A stretch of DNA of 27,738 nucleotides, taken from the NCBI GenBank assembly GCA_003446655.1, contig DMCZ01000096.1, forward strand, positions 1-27,738, read 5' to 3'. A program made the position numbers and the translations under genes. This DNA comes from Thauera sp. GTDB taxonomy: Bacteria > Pseudomonadota > Gammaproteobacteria > Burkholderiales > Rhodocyclaceae. The notes below the pieces were generated by a model. The model was not told the DNA's origin, did not search any database, and was given only the letters and a program-made list of their open reading frames with translations. Below, in pieces: positions 8,115-14,876 of this stretch. The first letter of the stretch is position 1. The number at the start of each line of letters is the position of its first letter.

Positions 8115-8500
8115 CCGTCCGCGACCACATCATGATCGCCCACAGCTTCCAGGGCGCCATCTTCGGGCCGGCACAACGCGTGCACGGCGCCACCTATCTG
8201 GTCGATGCCTGCTTCCAGCGCAGCGAGCTCGACACCGACGGCCTGGTGGTCGACATCGGCCTCGCGGGCGAAACGCTCAAGGCCGTGCTCGCCGACCTCA
8301 ACTTCCGCAACCTGGATGACGAGCCCGAGTTCAGCGGCCGCAACACCACGACCGAGTTCATGGCCCGCGTGATCTTCGACCGCATGGCCGCCGCGATCCG
8401 CGAGGGCCGCCTCGGCGCAGGCGCGCGGGGCCTCGAGCGCCTGAGGGTGACGCTGCACGAGTCGCACATCGCCTGGGCAAGCTACGAGGGCGCGCTGTGA
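8102..8500 (+). CDS. PTPS-fold (6-pyruvoyl-tetrahydropterin synthase/QueD-like) protein with altered active site
   Basis: A 132-residue T-fold protein of the PTPS/QueD superfamily, whose members act on dihydroneopterin triphosphate. Conserved parts are A-H14-S-F, V-H28-G, L-V-V-D-I-G, R-N-T-T-T-E (79-85) and E120, the pterin-anchoring Glu. Key residues differ: the second His of H-G-H is Ala30, the catalytic Cys position four residues before His28 is Ala24, and the catalytic Asp-His dyad is replaced by Asn67-Phe68. Canonical pyruvoyl- or carboxy-tetrahydropterin synthase activity is therefore unlikely. A changed reaction or a binding role on a GTP-derived heterocycle fits better. It overlaps the dehydrogenase gene upstream by 13 bases. 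Confidence 0.88.
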   Translation: MYSLTVRDHIMIAHSFQGAIFGPAQRVHGATYLVDACFQRSELDTDGLVVDIGLAGETLKAVLADLNFRNLDDEPEFSGRNTTTEFMARVIFDRMAAAIREGRLGAGARGLERLRVTLHESHIAWASYEGAL

Positions 8501-8616
8501 GTACGCCGCGCGCGTGCGCCTGCGCCGCGCCGTACCCCGCGGCCGCGGACGCACCCAGCTGCAGCCGCGCCGCTGCGCGCCCGCGCCCGCGCCCGCCGGC
8601 AGACTCCGGCCAATGA
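8497..8616 (+). CDS. Possible coupled small ORF of 39 codons (weak)
   Basis: Between the PTPS-like and glycosyltransferase genes a GTG-initiated frame starts inside the PTPS stop (GTGA) and ends at a TGA overlapping the glycosyltransferase ATG (ATGA). The product would be 39 residues, rich in Ala, Pro and Arg, with three Cys. Overlap at both ends is what translational coupling would look like, but base composition is extreme here and the frame may be open by chance. No ribosome binding site is evident. Confidence 0.2.
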   Translation: MSTPRACACAAPYPAAADAPSCSRAAARPRPRPPADSGQ

Positions 8617-9677
8617 CGCAGCGCCTTGAGTTCATCGTACCGGGCGACCCCGCACAGCGCACCGGCGGCTACCTTTACGACGCGCACATCGTCGCCGAAC
8701 TGCGTCGCCTTGGCTGGACGGTCACCGTGCATGGCCTGCCCGGCCGGTTTCCCGAAGCCGACGCCACGGCCCGCGATGCGCTCGGGCGGGCACTCGGCTC
8801 GCTTCCCGGCGGTCGCCGCGTCGTCATCGACGGACTCGCGCTTGGCGCTCTGCCCGAGGTCGCGCTCCGGCATGAGCATCGGCTGGGGCTCGTCGCCCTG
8901 GTGCATCACCCGCTCGGCGACGAACGCGGGCTGAGCACCGCGCGGCGTCACTGCCTCCTCGCCAGCGAACGTGCAGCGCTCTCGAGCACCCGGGGCGTGA
9001 TCGTCACCAGCACCCACACCGCATGCCGGATCGCCGACTTCGGCGTTCCGCCATCCCGGGTGCGCACGGTCGAGCCTGGCGTGACGCCACCGCCGCTGGC
9101 GCGTGCGGATGGCCACCCACCCAGGCTGCTCTGCGTCGGCACCCTCACTCCGCGCAAGGGCCAGGACGTTCTCGTGCATGCCCTCGCCCGCCTGCGCCAC
9201 ATGCCCTGGCATTGCGACTGCATCGGCAGCACCCGGCGCGACCCGGACTTCGCCAAGGCCGTCGCCCGACTTATCGCCGACGCCGGTCTGGCACAGCGCA
9301 TCGTGCTCCACGGCGAGTGCGACGATGCACGCCTGAACGCGGCCTACGCGGGTGCCGATCTCTTCGTGCTGCCTTCCTACTACGAGGGTTACGGCATGGT
9401 GGTGACCGAGGCCATAGCAGCCGGACTGCCGGTGCTCACCACGACCGGCGGCGCTCTGGCGGAAACCCTGCCGGCGGGCGCGGGCATCGCTGTCCCGCCG
9501 GGCGACGTGGATGCGCTCACCGCTGCACTCGCCACCTTGATCCACGATCGACGCCGCCGCCTCGCGCTGAGGGACGCAGCACGCCAGGCGCGGGACGCAC
9601 TTCGCGACTGGTCGCTCGCCGGCACCGAGTTCGCTGCCGCGCTGGCCGGGCTCGAGCAGGAGCCGCCCTCCCCCTGA
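8613..9677 (+). CDS. GT-B family 4-type glycosyltransferase
   Basis: A 354-residue cytosolic glycosyltransferase that would use a nucleotide sugar. The C-terminal donor domain starts with C-V-G-T-L-T-P-R-K-G-Q-D and carries the E-x7-E motif in EGYGMVVTE, preceded by A-D-L-F-V-L-P-S and followed by T-T-G-G-A. The N-terminal acceptor domain includes T-G-G-Y near its start. The ATG at 8613 is chosen because the conserved R-L-E-F-I-V-P-G begins there; an in-frame ATG at 8514 would add 33 Arg/Pro-rich residues that look unlike the family. It follows the PTPS-like gene and precedes the methyltransferase by 39 bases. The acceptor is unknown; from context it could be the ribityl or pterin-like product. 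Confidence 0.88.
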   Translation: MTQRLEFIVPGDPAQRTGGYLYDAHIVAELRRLGWTVTVHGLPGRFPEADATARDALGRALGSLPGGRRVVIDGLALGALPEVALRHEHRLGLVALVHHPLGDERGLSTARRHCLLASERAALSSTRGVIVTSTHTACRIADFGVPPSRVRTVEPGVTPPPLARADGHPPRLLCVGTLTPRKGQDVLVHALARLRHMPWHCDCIGSTRRDPDFAKAVARLIADAGLAQRIVLHGECDDARLNAAYAGADLFVLPSYYEGYGMVVTEAIAAGLPVLTTTGGALAETLPAGAGIAVPPGDVDALTAALATLIHDRRRRLALRDAARQARDALRDWSLAGTEFAAALAGLEQEPPSP

Positions 9678-9716
9678 CCAGGCCAATAACCGCCTGCGAC
9701 CTACACGACCCATCCG

Positions 9717-10679
9717 ATGGACGCCAACAATCCGATCCCGCCAGACTCCCAGCCCCAAGCGCACCCGGACGCCTGCTTCGACGCAAGCTGGCTGGACCTG
9801 CGCAGAGCGGCAGACAGCGCGGCACGCGTGCCCGACCTGGAGGCGCGCGCCGCGCGGTGGCTGCGCCAGCGCCAGGCGTCGGCGCCGCCGGGGTGCACCC
9901 TGCGCCTTCTCGACCTGGGCAGCGGCAGTGGCGCCAACCCGCGCCACCTTGCCCCCCGCCTGCCCGGCCCGCAGCAGTGGACGCTGATCGACCACGACGT
10001 CGGCCTGCTCGCGCGCGCACACGATGCTTGCGTTGGTTTGCGCGATGCAGAGGGCGCATCGGTCACCGTCATCACGCGCACCCTCGACCTCAGCCGCCTT
10101 GACCCGACGACCCTCGCCGGGGCGGATCTGGTCTGCGCCTCGGCGCTGCTCGACCTGGTCGATGCTGCCTGGCTGGAGCAACTCGCCGACGCCTGTGCCG
10201 CAGCCGACAGTGCGCTGCTGGTGACCCTCAGCGTGGACGGCACCTGGCGCTTCCTGCCGGACGCCTCGATGAGTGCGAACAGGGCAGGCTGGACTGACGC
10301 AGACGACGCGTTCGTGCGCTCGGCCTTCAACGACCACCAGCGCCGCGACAAAGGCCTGGGCGCGGCGCTCGGCCCGGACGCCGTGCCCGCTCTCAGGGCG
10401 CGCCTGCAGCAACGTGGTTTCGACTTACACCAATCACCCAGCCCCTGGCGGCTACGCCTCGATCAGCCCGGGCAGGCAGCCCTCGCGCGCGCACTCATCG
10501 ACGGCTGGCGGGACGCTGCCTGCGCCCAGCGACCCGACCAGGCGGAGCGTATCGCGGCCTGGCACGCTCGCCGCCTCGCGGCGCTCGGGCCCAGCTCCGG
10601 GTCGGGCGGTGCGACCCTGGAAGTCGGCCACATCGACCTGTTCGCAACCCCGCCACGCCCAGCACACCGCGCCGGATGA
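9717..10679 (+). CDS. Class I SAM-dependent methyltransferase
   Basis: A 320-residue protein with a Rossmann-type SAM domain. Motif I is LLDLGSGSGAN (64-74), followed by an acidic L-I-D-H-D after strand 2 and a motif IV-like A-S-A-L-L-D-L-V. The C-terminal third has few recognisable motifs and ends in a low-complexity tail. The substrate is unknown. The stop overlaps the next ATG (ATGA at 10676-10679), so it is translationally coupled to the flippase-like gene, and it lies in the same + strand run as the dehydrogenase, PTPS-like and glycosyltransferase genes. Confidence 0.87.
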   Translation: MDANNPIPPDSQPQAHPDACFDASWLDLRRAADSAARVPDLEARAARWLRQRQASAPPGCTLRLLDLGSGSGANPRHLAPRLPGPQQWTLIDHDVGLLARAHDACVGLRDAEGASVTVITRTLDLSRLDPTTLAGADLVCASALLDLVDAAWLEQLADACAAADSALLVTLSVDGTWRFLPDASMSANRAGWTDADDAFVRSAFNDHQRRDKGLGAALGPDAVPALRARLQQRGFDLHQSPSPWRLRLDQPGQAALARALIDGWRDAACAQRPDQAERIAAWHARRLAALGPSSGSGGATLEVGHIDLFATPPRPAHRAG

Positions 10680-11614
10680 CCCTCCTGTTTCGCCTTGCCG
10701 CGAGTCTCGCACTACTGACGGCGATTCTCCTCTGGCTCGAGCCACAGACGCTCCTTGCCGCCTTCGCGGCGCCAGAGCCGCTGTGGCTGGCGGCAGCGCT
10801 GACGCTGACCATTCCTCAGGTAGCGCTCTCAGCCTGGCGCTGGCGGATCACCGCCGGCCGCCTCGGTGCACCGCTCGGTTCTGGCGAAGCGCTGTGCGAG
10901 TACTACGTCGCCACCTTCCTCAACCAGATCCTGCCCGGCGGCGTCATGGGCGACGCGACGCGTGCCTGGCGCCACGCCCGACGCCAGCAGACCCGTGCCA
11001 GCACCACGCCGCCGCCCGGCGCAGCGGCGTGGCACGCCGTCATCATCGAACGCGCCTCGGGTCAGCTGGCGCTGCTGCTGGTCGTGCTGGCGGCGCTGGC
11101 GCTTGCGCCCGAGCTACGGGTGGCGACCGCCGAGCTGCTCGCCGTCTCCGGCCATGGCCCGGGCTGGATCACGCTCGCGCCGATGCTGCTGACGATCGGC
11201 GGCATCGCATGGTGGCGTGGCCGCGCACACATCCATCGTCTTCGTGTGGCGGTCAGGGAGGCCCTGCTCGCACGGGAGGTGTTCATGCGCCAGGTCCTCG
11301 CCTCGCTGCTGATCGTGGCGAGCTACGTCGGCGTCTATCTGTGCTGCATGCGCATGATCGGCATCGACACACCGATGGCGCAGGCTGCGCCGCTTGTGCC
11401 TTGGGTGCTGCTGGCGATGGCGATCCCGCTATCGATCGCGGGCTGGGGGGTGCGCGAGGGGGCAGCCGCCCTGCTCTGGCAAGCGGTCGGGCTTGACCCC
11501 GCCGAAGGGGTCGCGATCTCGATCAGCTACGGCGTCGTGATCCTGCTCTCCAGCCTGCCCGGTGCGCTGATCCTGTTGCACCACGCCGTTCCCGGCGCCG
11601 TACGCCGCAGCTGA
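10676..11614 (+). CDS. Flippase-like membrane protein (UPF0104 / LPG synthase TM family)
   Basis: A 312-residue polytopic membrane protein with about eight hydrophobic segments. It has the family hallmarks F-L-N-Q-I-L-P-G-G-V-x-G-D (around residues 81-93), an I-I-E-R-A-S-G-Q segment, and P-L-S-I-A-G-W-G-V-R-E-G-A in the C-terminal third. This is the transmembrane module found in MprF flippase domains and AglD-like proteins, which handle lipid-linked substrates. No catalytic domain is attached. Placed directly after the glycosyltransferase and methyltransferase genes (ATGA overlap), it is a candidate for moving the cluster product across the inner membrane; this is inference. Confidence 0.87.
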   Translation: MTLLFRLAASLALLTAILLWLEPQTLLAAFAAPEPLWLAAALTLTIPQVALSAWRWRITAGRLGAPLGSGEALCEYYVATFLNQILPGGVMGDATRAWRHARRQQTRASTTPPPGAAAWHAVIIERASGQLALLLVVLAALALAPELRVATAELLAVSGHGPGWITLAPMLLTIGGIAWWRGRAHIHRLRVAVREALLAREVFMRQVLASLLIVASYVGVYLCCMRMIGIDTPMAQAAPLVPWVLLAMAIPLSIAGWGVREGAAALLWQAVGLDPAEGVAISISYGVVILLSSLPGALILLHHAVPGAVRRS

Positions 11615-11655
11615 CCTTCGCGCAAGCACCGCCGTCCCGCGCGGAGGCGGACCGC

Positions 11656-12612
11656 TCAGGACAACGCGCTGCGGCGCAGATCGAGATCGAAGAGCGTGTC
11701 CTGCCCGCACGCGAAGCACCGACTCGCTGGACGAATCGCCTCGCTCAGGCGCTCGATCGGTGGCAAAACCAGGCCCGGGCGACCCGAGCCGATAAGCATC
11801 GGCGCGACCATCACATGCAGCCGGTCGAGCACGCCCGCCTGCAGAAAGCGCGAGACCGTCACGCCACCGCCTTCCACCAACACCCGGCTGCACCCGGCCT
11901 CGCGCAATGCACGCAGCACGGCAGCAGGCGCAAAACCTGCTTCATCGCAGGACAGTACGCAGCGCCGAAGCGCCCCGGCGGCCAGCGCGCCTGCACACGC
12001 GCTCTCCCCTGAGGGGGAGGCGGGCGGCAGCGATCCGGGGAGCGCGCCCGAACCGGCGCCCGTCCCCGCCAGCCCCGCACTCGTCTCCACGGCCCCGTCG
12101 CGCCCGGGCGCGACGAGGTGCAGCGTGGCCGCCGCGCCGTCGCTAAAGACGCGCGCGCGCGGCATCGCCCGCCCATGTGGGTCGATCACCACGCGCAACG
12201 GATTCACGCCCGGCACATGGCGGACGGTGAGTTGCGGATCGTCCGCATTGACGGTCCCAACGCCCACCACCACCGCGTCGACGATGGCACGGAGGCGGTG
12301 CAGATGAACGCGCGCCTCCAGGCCGTTGATGTAGTGCGATGCGCCCCCCGCGGTGGCGATCCGGCCATCGAGACTTTGCCCGAGCTGTGCGATCACGAGC
12401 GGCCCGGCGCTCGCCACCATCGGCAGGAACAGATCCAGCAGGGCAGCCGTCTCCGCCGCCAGGTTCGCCGCGCAGCGCCACACCCCTCCAACATCGATTT
12501 CGACCTCGATCCCATCGATCATGAAACTTGTTGTGTCGCGTGCGGCCCAATTGGCGGATCGTGCTTGCAGGATGCAGGTCCAGCCCCAATCTGGTAGAAG
12601 TCTTTCCGACAT
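11656..12612 (-). CDS. RibD C-terminal-type reductase without deaminase domain
   Basis: A 318-residue protein whose domain from about residue 70 is the dihydrofolate-reductase-like RibD_C fold: Q-L-G-Q-S-L-D-G-R-I-A-T, then H-x-x-R-A-I-V-D-A-V-V-V-G, G-T-V-N-A-D-D-P-Q-L-T-V-R, and L-V-E-G-G-G. This family reduces the ribose of diaminopyrimidine ribotides to ribitol with NADPH. The first 70 residues lack the zinc deaminase motifs (H-A-E, P-C-x-x-C), so the 2-amino group would not be removed here. Some 30 extra Ala/Gly/Pro/Ser residues interrupt the middle, where the DNA carries a palindrome (12004-12019). Start 12612 has AAGGA seven bases upstream. Divergent from the GTP cyclohydrolase II gene. 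Confidence 0.88.
   Translation of the reverse strand: MSERLLPDWGWTCILQARSANWAARDTTSFMIDGIEVEIDVGGVWRCAANLAAETAALLDLFLPMVASAGPLVIAQLGQSLDGRIATAGGASHYINGLEARVHLHRLRAIVDAVVVGVGTVNADDPQLTVRHVPGVNPLRVVIDPHGRAMPRARVFSDGAAATLHLVAPGRDGAVETSAGLAGTGAGSGALPGSLPPASPSGESACAGALAAGALRRCVLSCDEAGFAPAAVLRALREAGCSRVLVEGGGVTVSRFLQAGVLDRLHVMVAPMLIGSGRPGLVLPPIERLSEAIRPASRCFACGQDTLFDLDLRRSALS
12004..12019. repeat. Small palindrome inside the RibD-like gene
   Basis: CTCCCC and GGGGAG arms flank a four-base loop. The element encodes part of a low-complexity stretch that other RibD_C domains lack. Similar C-run/G-run palindromes are common interspersed elements in GC-rich betaproteobacteria, as far as I recall, so an in-frame insertion is possible. 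Confidence 0.4.
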
Positions 12613-12707
12613 TCATCATTCCTTAAAATACGGTTTGCACCCACGAGGCTCGCGCCGCGAATGCGACGCGCCCGGGCGACCCCGAACATCCCGACGGAGA
12701 ACAACAA

Positions 12708-13865
12708 ATGCGCCAAGCCGAGCGTGCCCTCTTCGACCTGCGACGTGGACTTCCGATCCTGCTGCGCCAAGCCGCTGGCGATGTCCTGGTGCAGGCGGTT
12801 GAGGGCCTCGATGACGACGCGCTCGCCGCGCTGCAATCGCTCACTGGTTCGCCCGCCCGCCTGATCCTGAGCCAGCACCGCATGGCCGCGCTCGGCCACC
12901 ACGGTACGACCCAGTCGGCTGCCCTCGCCCTGTCACCGCTGCCGTCGAGCCGCATCCTGCGCGAACTCGCCTGGATGCGCGGCGCGGCGCTCCCCGCCGG
13001 CACCCGCGAGAGTCCTGCCGGTCCGGCGGAAAGCACCGCGCTGCGCCTGCTCGGCCGCGTACAGCTCGTGCCGGCCGCAGTCGCCTGCAGCGTTGCCCCG
13101 GCCCAAGCCGGCGCGATCGAGGCCGAGGTGGCCTCGGGCAGGCTGCTGGCAGTCAGCACCGCCGAGGCACAGCAACTGTGCGACAGCGGCCCGGGCGCCC
13201 TCACCCGCATCAGCGAGGCTCGCGTGCCACTCGCCGAGGCCGAGAATAGCCGTTTCGTACTCTTTCGCGAGGCCGACGGCGTGCACGAGCACGTGGCGAT
13301 CGTCATCGGCAACGCCGAGCACTGGCCTGAGGCGGTGCCGGTCCGGCTGCACTCGTCCTGCCTCACCGGCGATCTTTTCGGCAGCCTGCGTTGTGACTGC
13401 GGCGAGCAGCTGCGCCGCGGCGTCGCGGCGATCAATGCCCAGGGCGGCGGCATCCTGCTCTATCTGTCGCAGGAGGGACGCGGCATCGGGCTGGCGAACA
13501 AGCTGCGCGCCTACGGTCTTCAGGATGAGGGCCTGGACACCATCGACGCCGACCAGGTCATCGGCTTCTCCAAGGACGAACGCGACTTTCGCGTCGCGCA
13601 CGAAATGCTCGACCAGCTCGGCGTGCAAAAGGTCATGCTGCTGACCAACAACCCGAGCAAGGTCGAAGCGCTGCAGCACGCAGGCATCAACGTCATCGCC
13701 CGCCAGGCGATCTATGGCGAGGTCACGACGCAGAATCAGCGCTATCTGCAGACCAAGGCCAAGCGCCACGGCCACTGGCTCAAGGAGCTGCTGAGCGAGC
13801 AGGATGAACCTGCTTCCGCCGAGCCCGAGCGCCTACCCGCGCCCGGTGCGGCAAACCACCTCTGA
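12708..13865 (+). CDS. ribA: GTP cyclohydrolase II (RibA) with N-terminal extension
   Basis: Opens GTP to 2,5-diamino-6-ribosylamino-4(3H)-pyrimidinone 5'-phosphate, formate and pyrophosphate. The 385-residue protein has a complete cyclohydrolase II domain from about residue 180: zinc ligands C218, C229 and C231 with the E. coli RibA spacing, Q-E-G-R-G-I-G-L, and the closing T-N-N-P-S-K and K-x-K-R-x-G-H segments. The first 170 residues resemble the N-terminal part found in many alphaproteobacterial RibA proteins (E-R-A-x-x-D-L-R-R-G start) and look like a degenerate DHBP-synthase relic, without the acidic D-D-E-D-R-E-N-E active-site segment. GGAG lies eight bases before the ATG. Linked to the reductase and creatininase genes, so probably a specialised second copy, not the housekeeping riboflavin gene. 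Confidence 0.92.
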   Translation: MRQAERALFDLRRGLPILLRQAAGDVLVQAVEGLDDDALAALQSLTGSPARLILSQHRMAALGHHGTTQSAALALSPLPSSRILRELAWMRGAALPAGTRESPAGPAESTALRLLGRVQLVPAAVACSVAPAQAGAIEAEVASGRLLAVSTAEAQQLCDSGPGALTRISEARVPLAEAENSRFVLFREADGVHEHVAIVIGNAEHWPEAVPVRLHSSCLTGDLFGSLRCDCGEQLRRGVAAINAQGGGILLYLSQEGRGIGLANKLRAYGLQDEGLDTIDADQVIGFSKDERDFRVAHEMLDQLGVQKVMLLTNNPSKVEALQHAGINVIARQAIYGEVTTQNQRYLQTKAKRHGHWLKELLSEQDEPASAEPERLPAPGAANHL

Positions 13866-13959
13866 ACGCGAGTCTGCGGCGCGCATCGACGCAATGAGGG
13901 GCGCTACGCACAGGCGGCAGACCACCAGGCCCCTTTCCTGCCACCTTTCCTTGCCGCAC

Positions 13960-14790
13960 TCAGGCCGGCGTCCTGCCCACGCCGCCTGCGCCATCCAGGA
14001 CCGCAAGATCGAAGTCGCATGCATCCTCGATGACGCGGGCGAGCACCGAGGCGAAATGCCCGACCAGGCGTGCTCCGAGTGCGGCATCGGCGAGCCGGGC
14101 ATCGCCCGTCGCCCCACCCGGGTTCAGGTCCTCGGCCATCCAGGCAAAACCCGCCTCGCCCTCCGGAGCGAGCGTCCGTCCTTGCGCGGCCATGGTCTGG
14201 CCAAGCGAGGGGAACGTGTCGATCGCCTCGACGCGCACCTTGTGCGGCGCCAGGTGAAGCATCATGGCCGTTTCCAGCGCGCCACCGTGGAGTCCGTGAC
14301 GGAGCTCGGCCGCAGGCAGCGCGTCGATCGGAGGGGCAAAGCGGAAGTAGTTGGCGCGCACCACCAGCATGCGGTGCGCCGCACGCAGCTTCAGTGCGGC
14401 AAGGTCGAGGAGGGCCTTGTTGCCGCCATGGCTGTTGAACAGCACCAGCCGGCGGATACCCGCACGGGCCACGCTGTCGCCCAGTTCGGCAAGCGTCGCC
14501 AGCGCGGTCTCGGGGCTCAGGCTCAGCGTGCCGGTGAAACCGCGATGCTCGAGACTCAGCCCCACCGCCAGCGGCGGCAGCACGCACAAGGGCAGGCCGG
14601 TGCGCAGCCTGGGCAATGCCGCCTGCAGGAGGCCGAGCCCGATATCGAGGTCCGTGGACAGGGGCAGGTGCTCGCCATGCTGTTCGATGGCAGCCAGCGG
14701 CAGCACCGCGACGCCATCGGCAGCGGCGAGCCGCTCGATCTGGCGCGGCGTGAGGTCTTGCCACCAAGGCAGTGCAGCGAGGGAGGTCAT
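13960..14790 (-). CDS. Creatininase-family amidohydrolase
   Basis: A 276-residue metal-dependent amidohydrolase. The usual ligands are present: E36, H38 and D47 in I-E-Q-H-G-E-H-L-P-L-S-T-D, H121 in F-N-S-H-G-G-N, and E173 in H-G-G-A-L-E-T. The family includes creatininase, the archaeal formamide hydrolase ArfB that acts on a GTP-derived formylaminopyrimidine, and mycofactocin MftE. Given its neighbours (GTP cyclohydrolase II and RibD-type reductase), hydrolysis of an amide or formamide on a GTP-derived intermediate is the most natural guess. The start at 14790 begins the conserved M-T-S-L-x-x-L-P-W-W region; an upstream start at 14925 would overlap the divergent sulfatase-like gene. It converges on ribA with 94 bases between. 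Confidence 0.9.
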   Translation of the reverse strand: MTSLAALPWWQDLTPRQIERLAAADGVAVLPLAAIEQHGEHLPLSTDLDIGLGLLQAALPRLRTGLPLCVLPPLAVGLSLEHRGFTGTLSLSPETALATLAELGDSVARAGIRRLVLFNSHGGNKALLDLAALKLRAAHRMLVVRANYFRFAPPIDALPAAELRHGLHGGALETAMMLHLAPHKVRVEAIDTFPSLGQTMAAQGRTLAPEGEAGFAWMAEDLNPGGATGDARLADAALGARLVGHFASVLARVIEDACDFDLAVLDGAGGVGRTPA

Positions 14791-14839
14791 GGGTACGTGT
14801 TCCGACAAGCGCTTTCGATAGCGTCGATCATAGCTCGCA

Positions 14840-14858
14840 CAGGGCGGGCTGCGCCCTG
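14840..14858. other. Perfect hairpin in the sulfatase-like gene leader
   Basis: CAGGGCG (14840-14846) and CGCCCTG (14852-14858) form a seven-base stem around a five-base loop, 18 bases before the ATG of the sulfatase-like gene and within the divergent region shared with the creatininase gene. It may be an operator or an mRNA structure. Confidence 0.3.
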
Positions 14859-14876
14859 CAAGGGTCGTCCGCCGGC

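Noticed and set aside
12613..12707. Possible FMN riboswitch upstream of the ribA-like gene
   Set aside because: The divergent region is only 95 bases and shows none of the conserved RFN-element segments.
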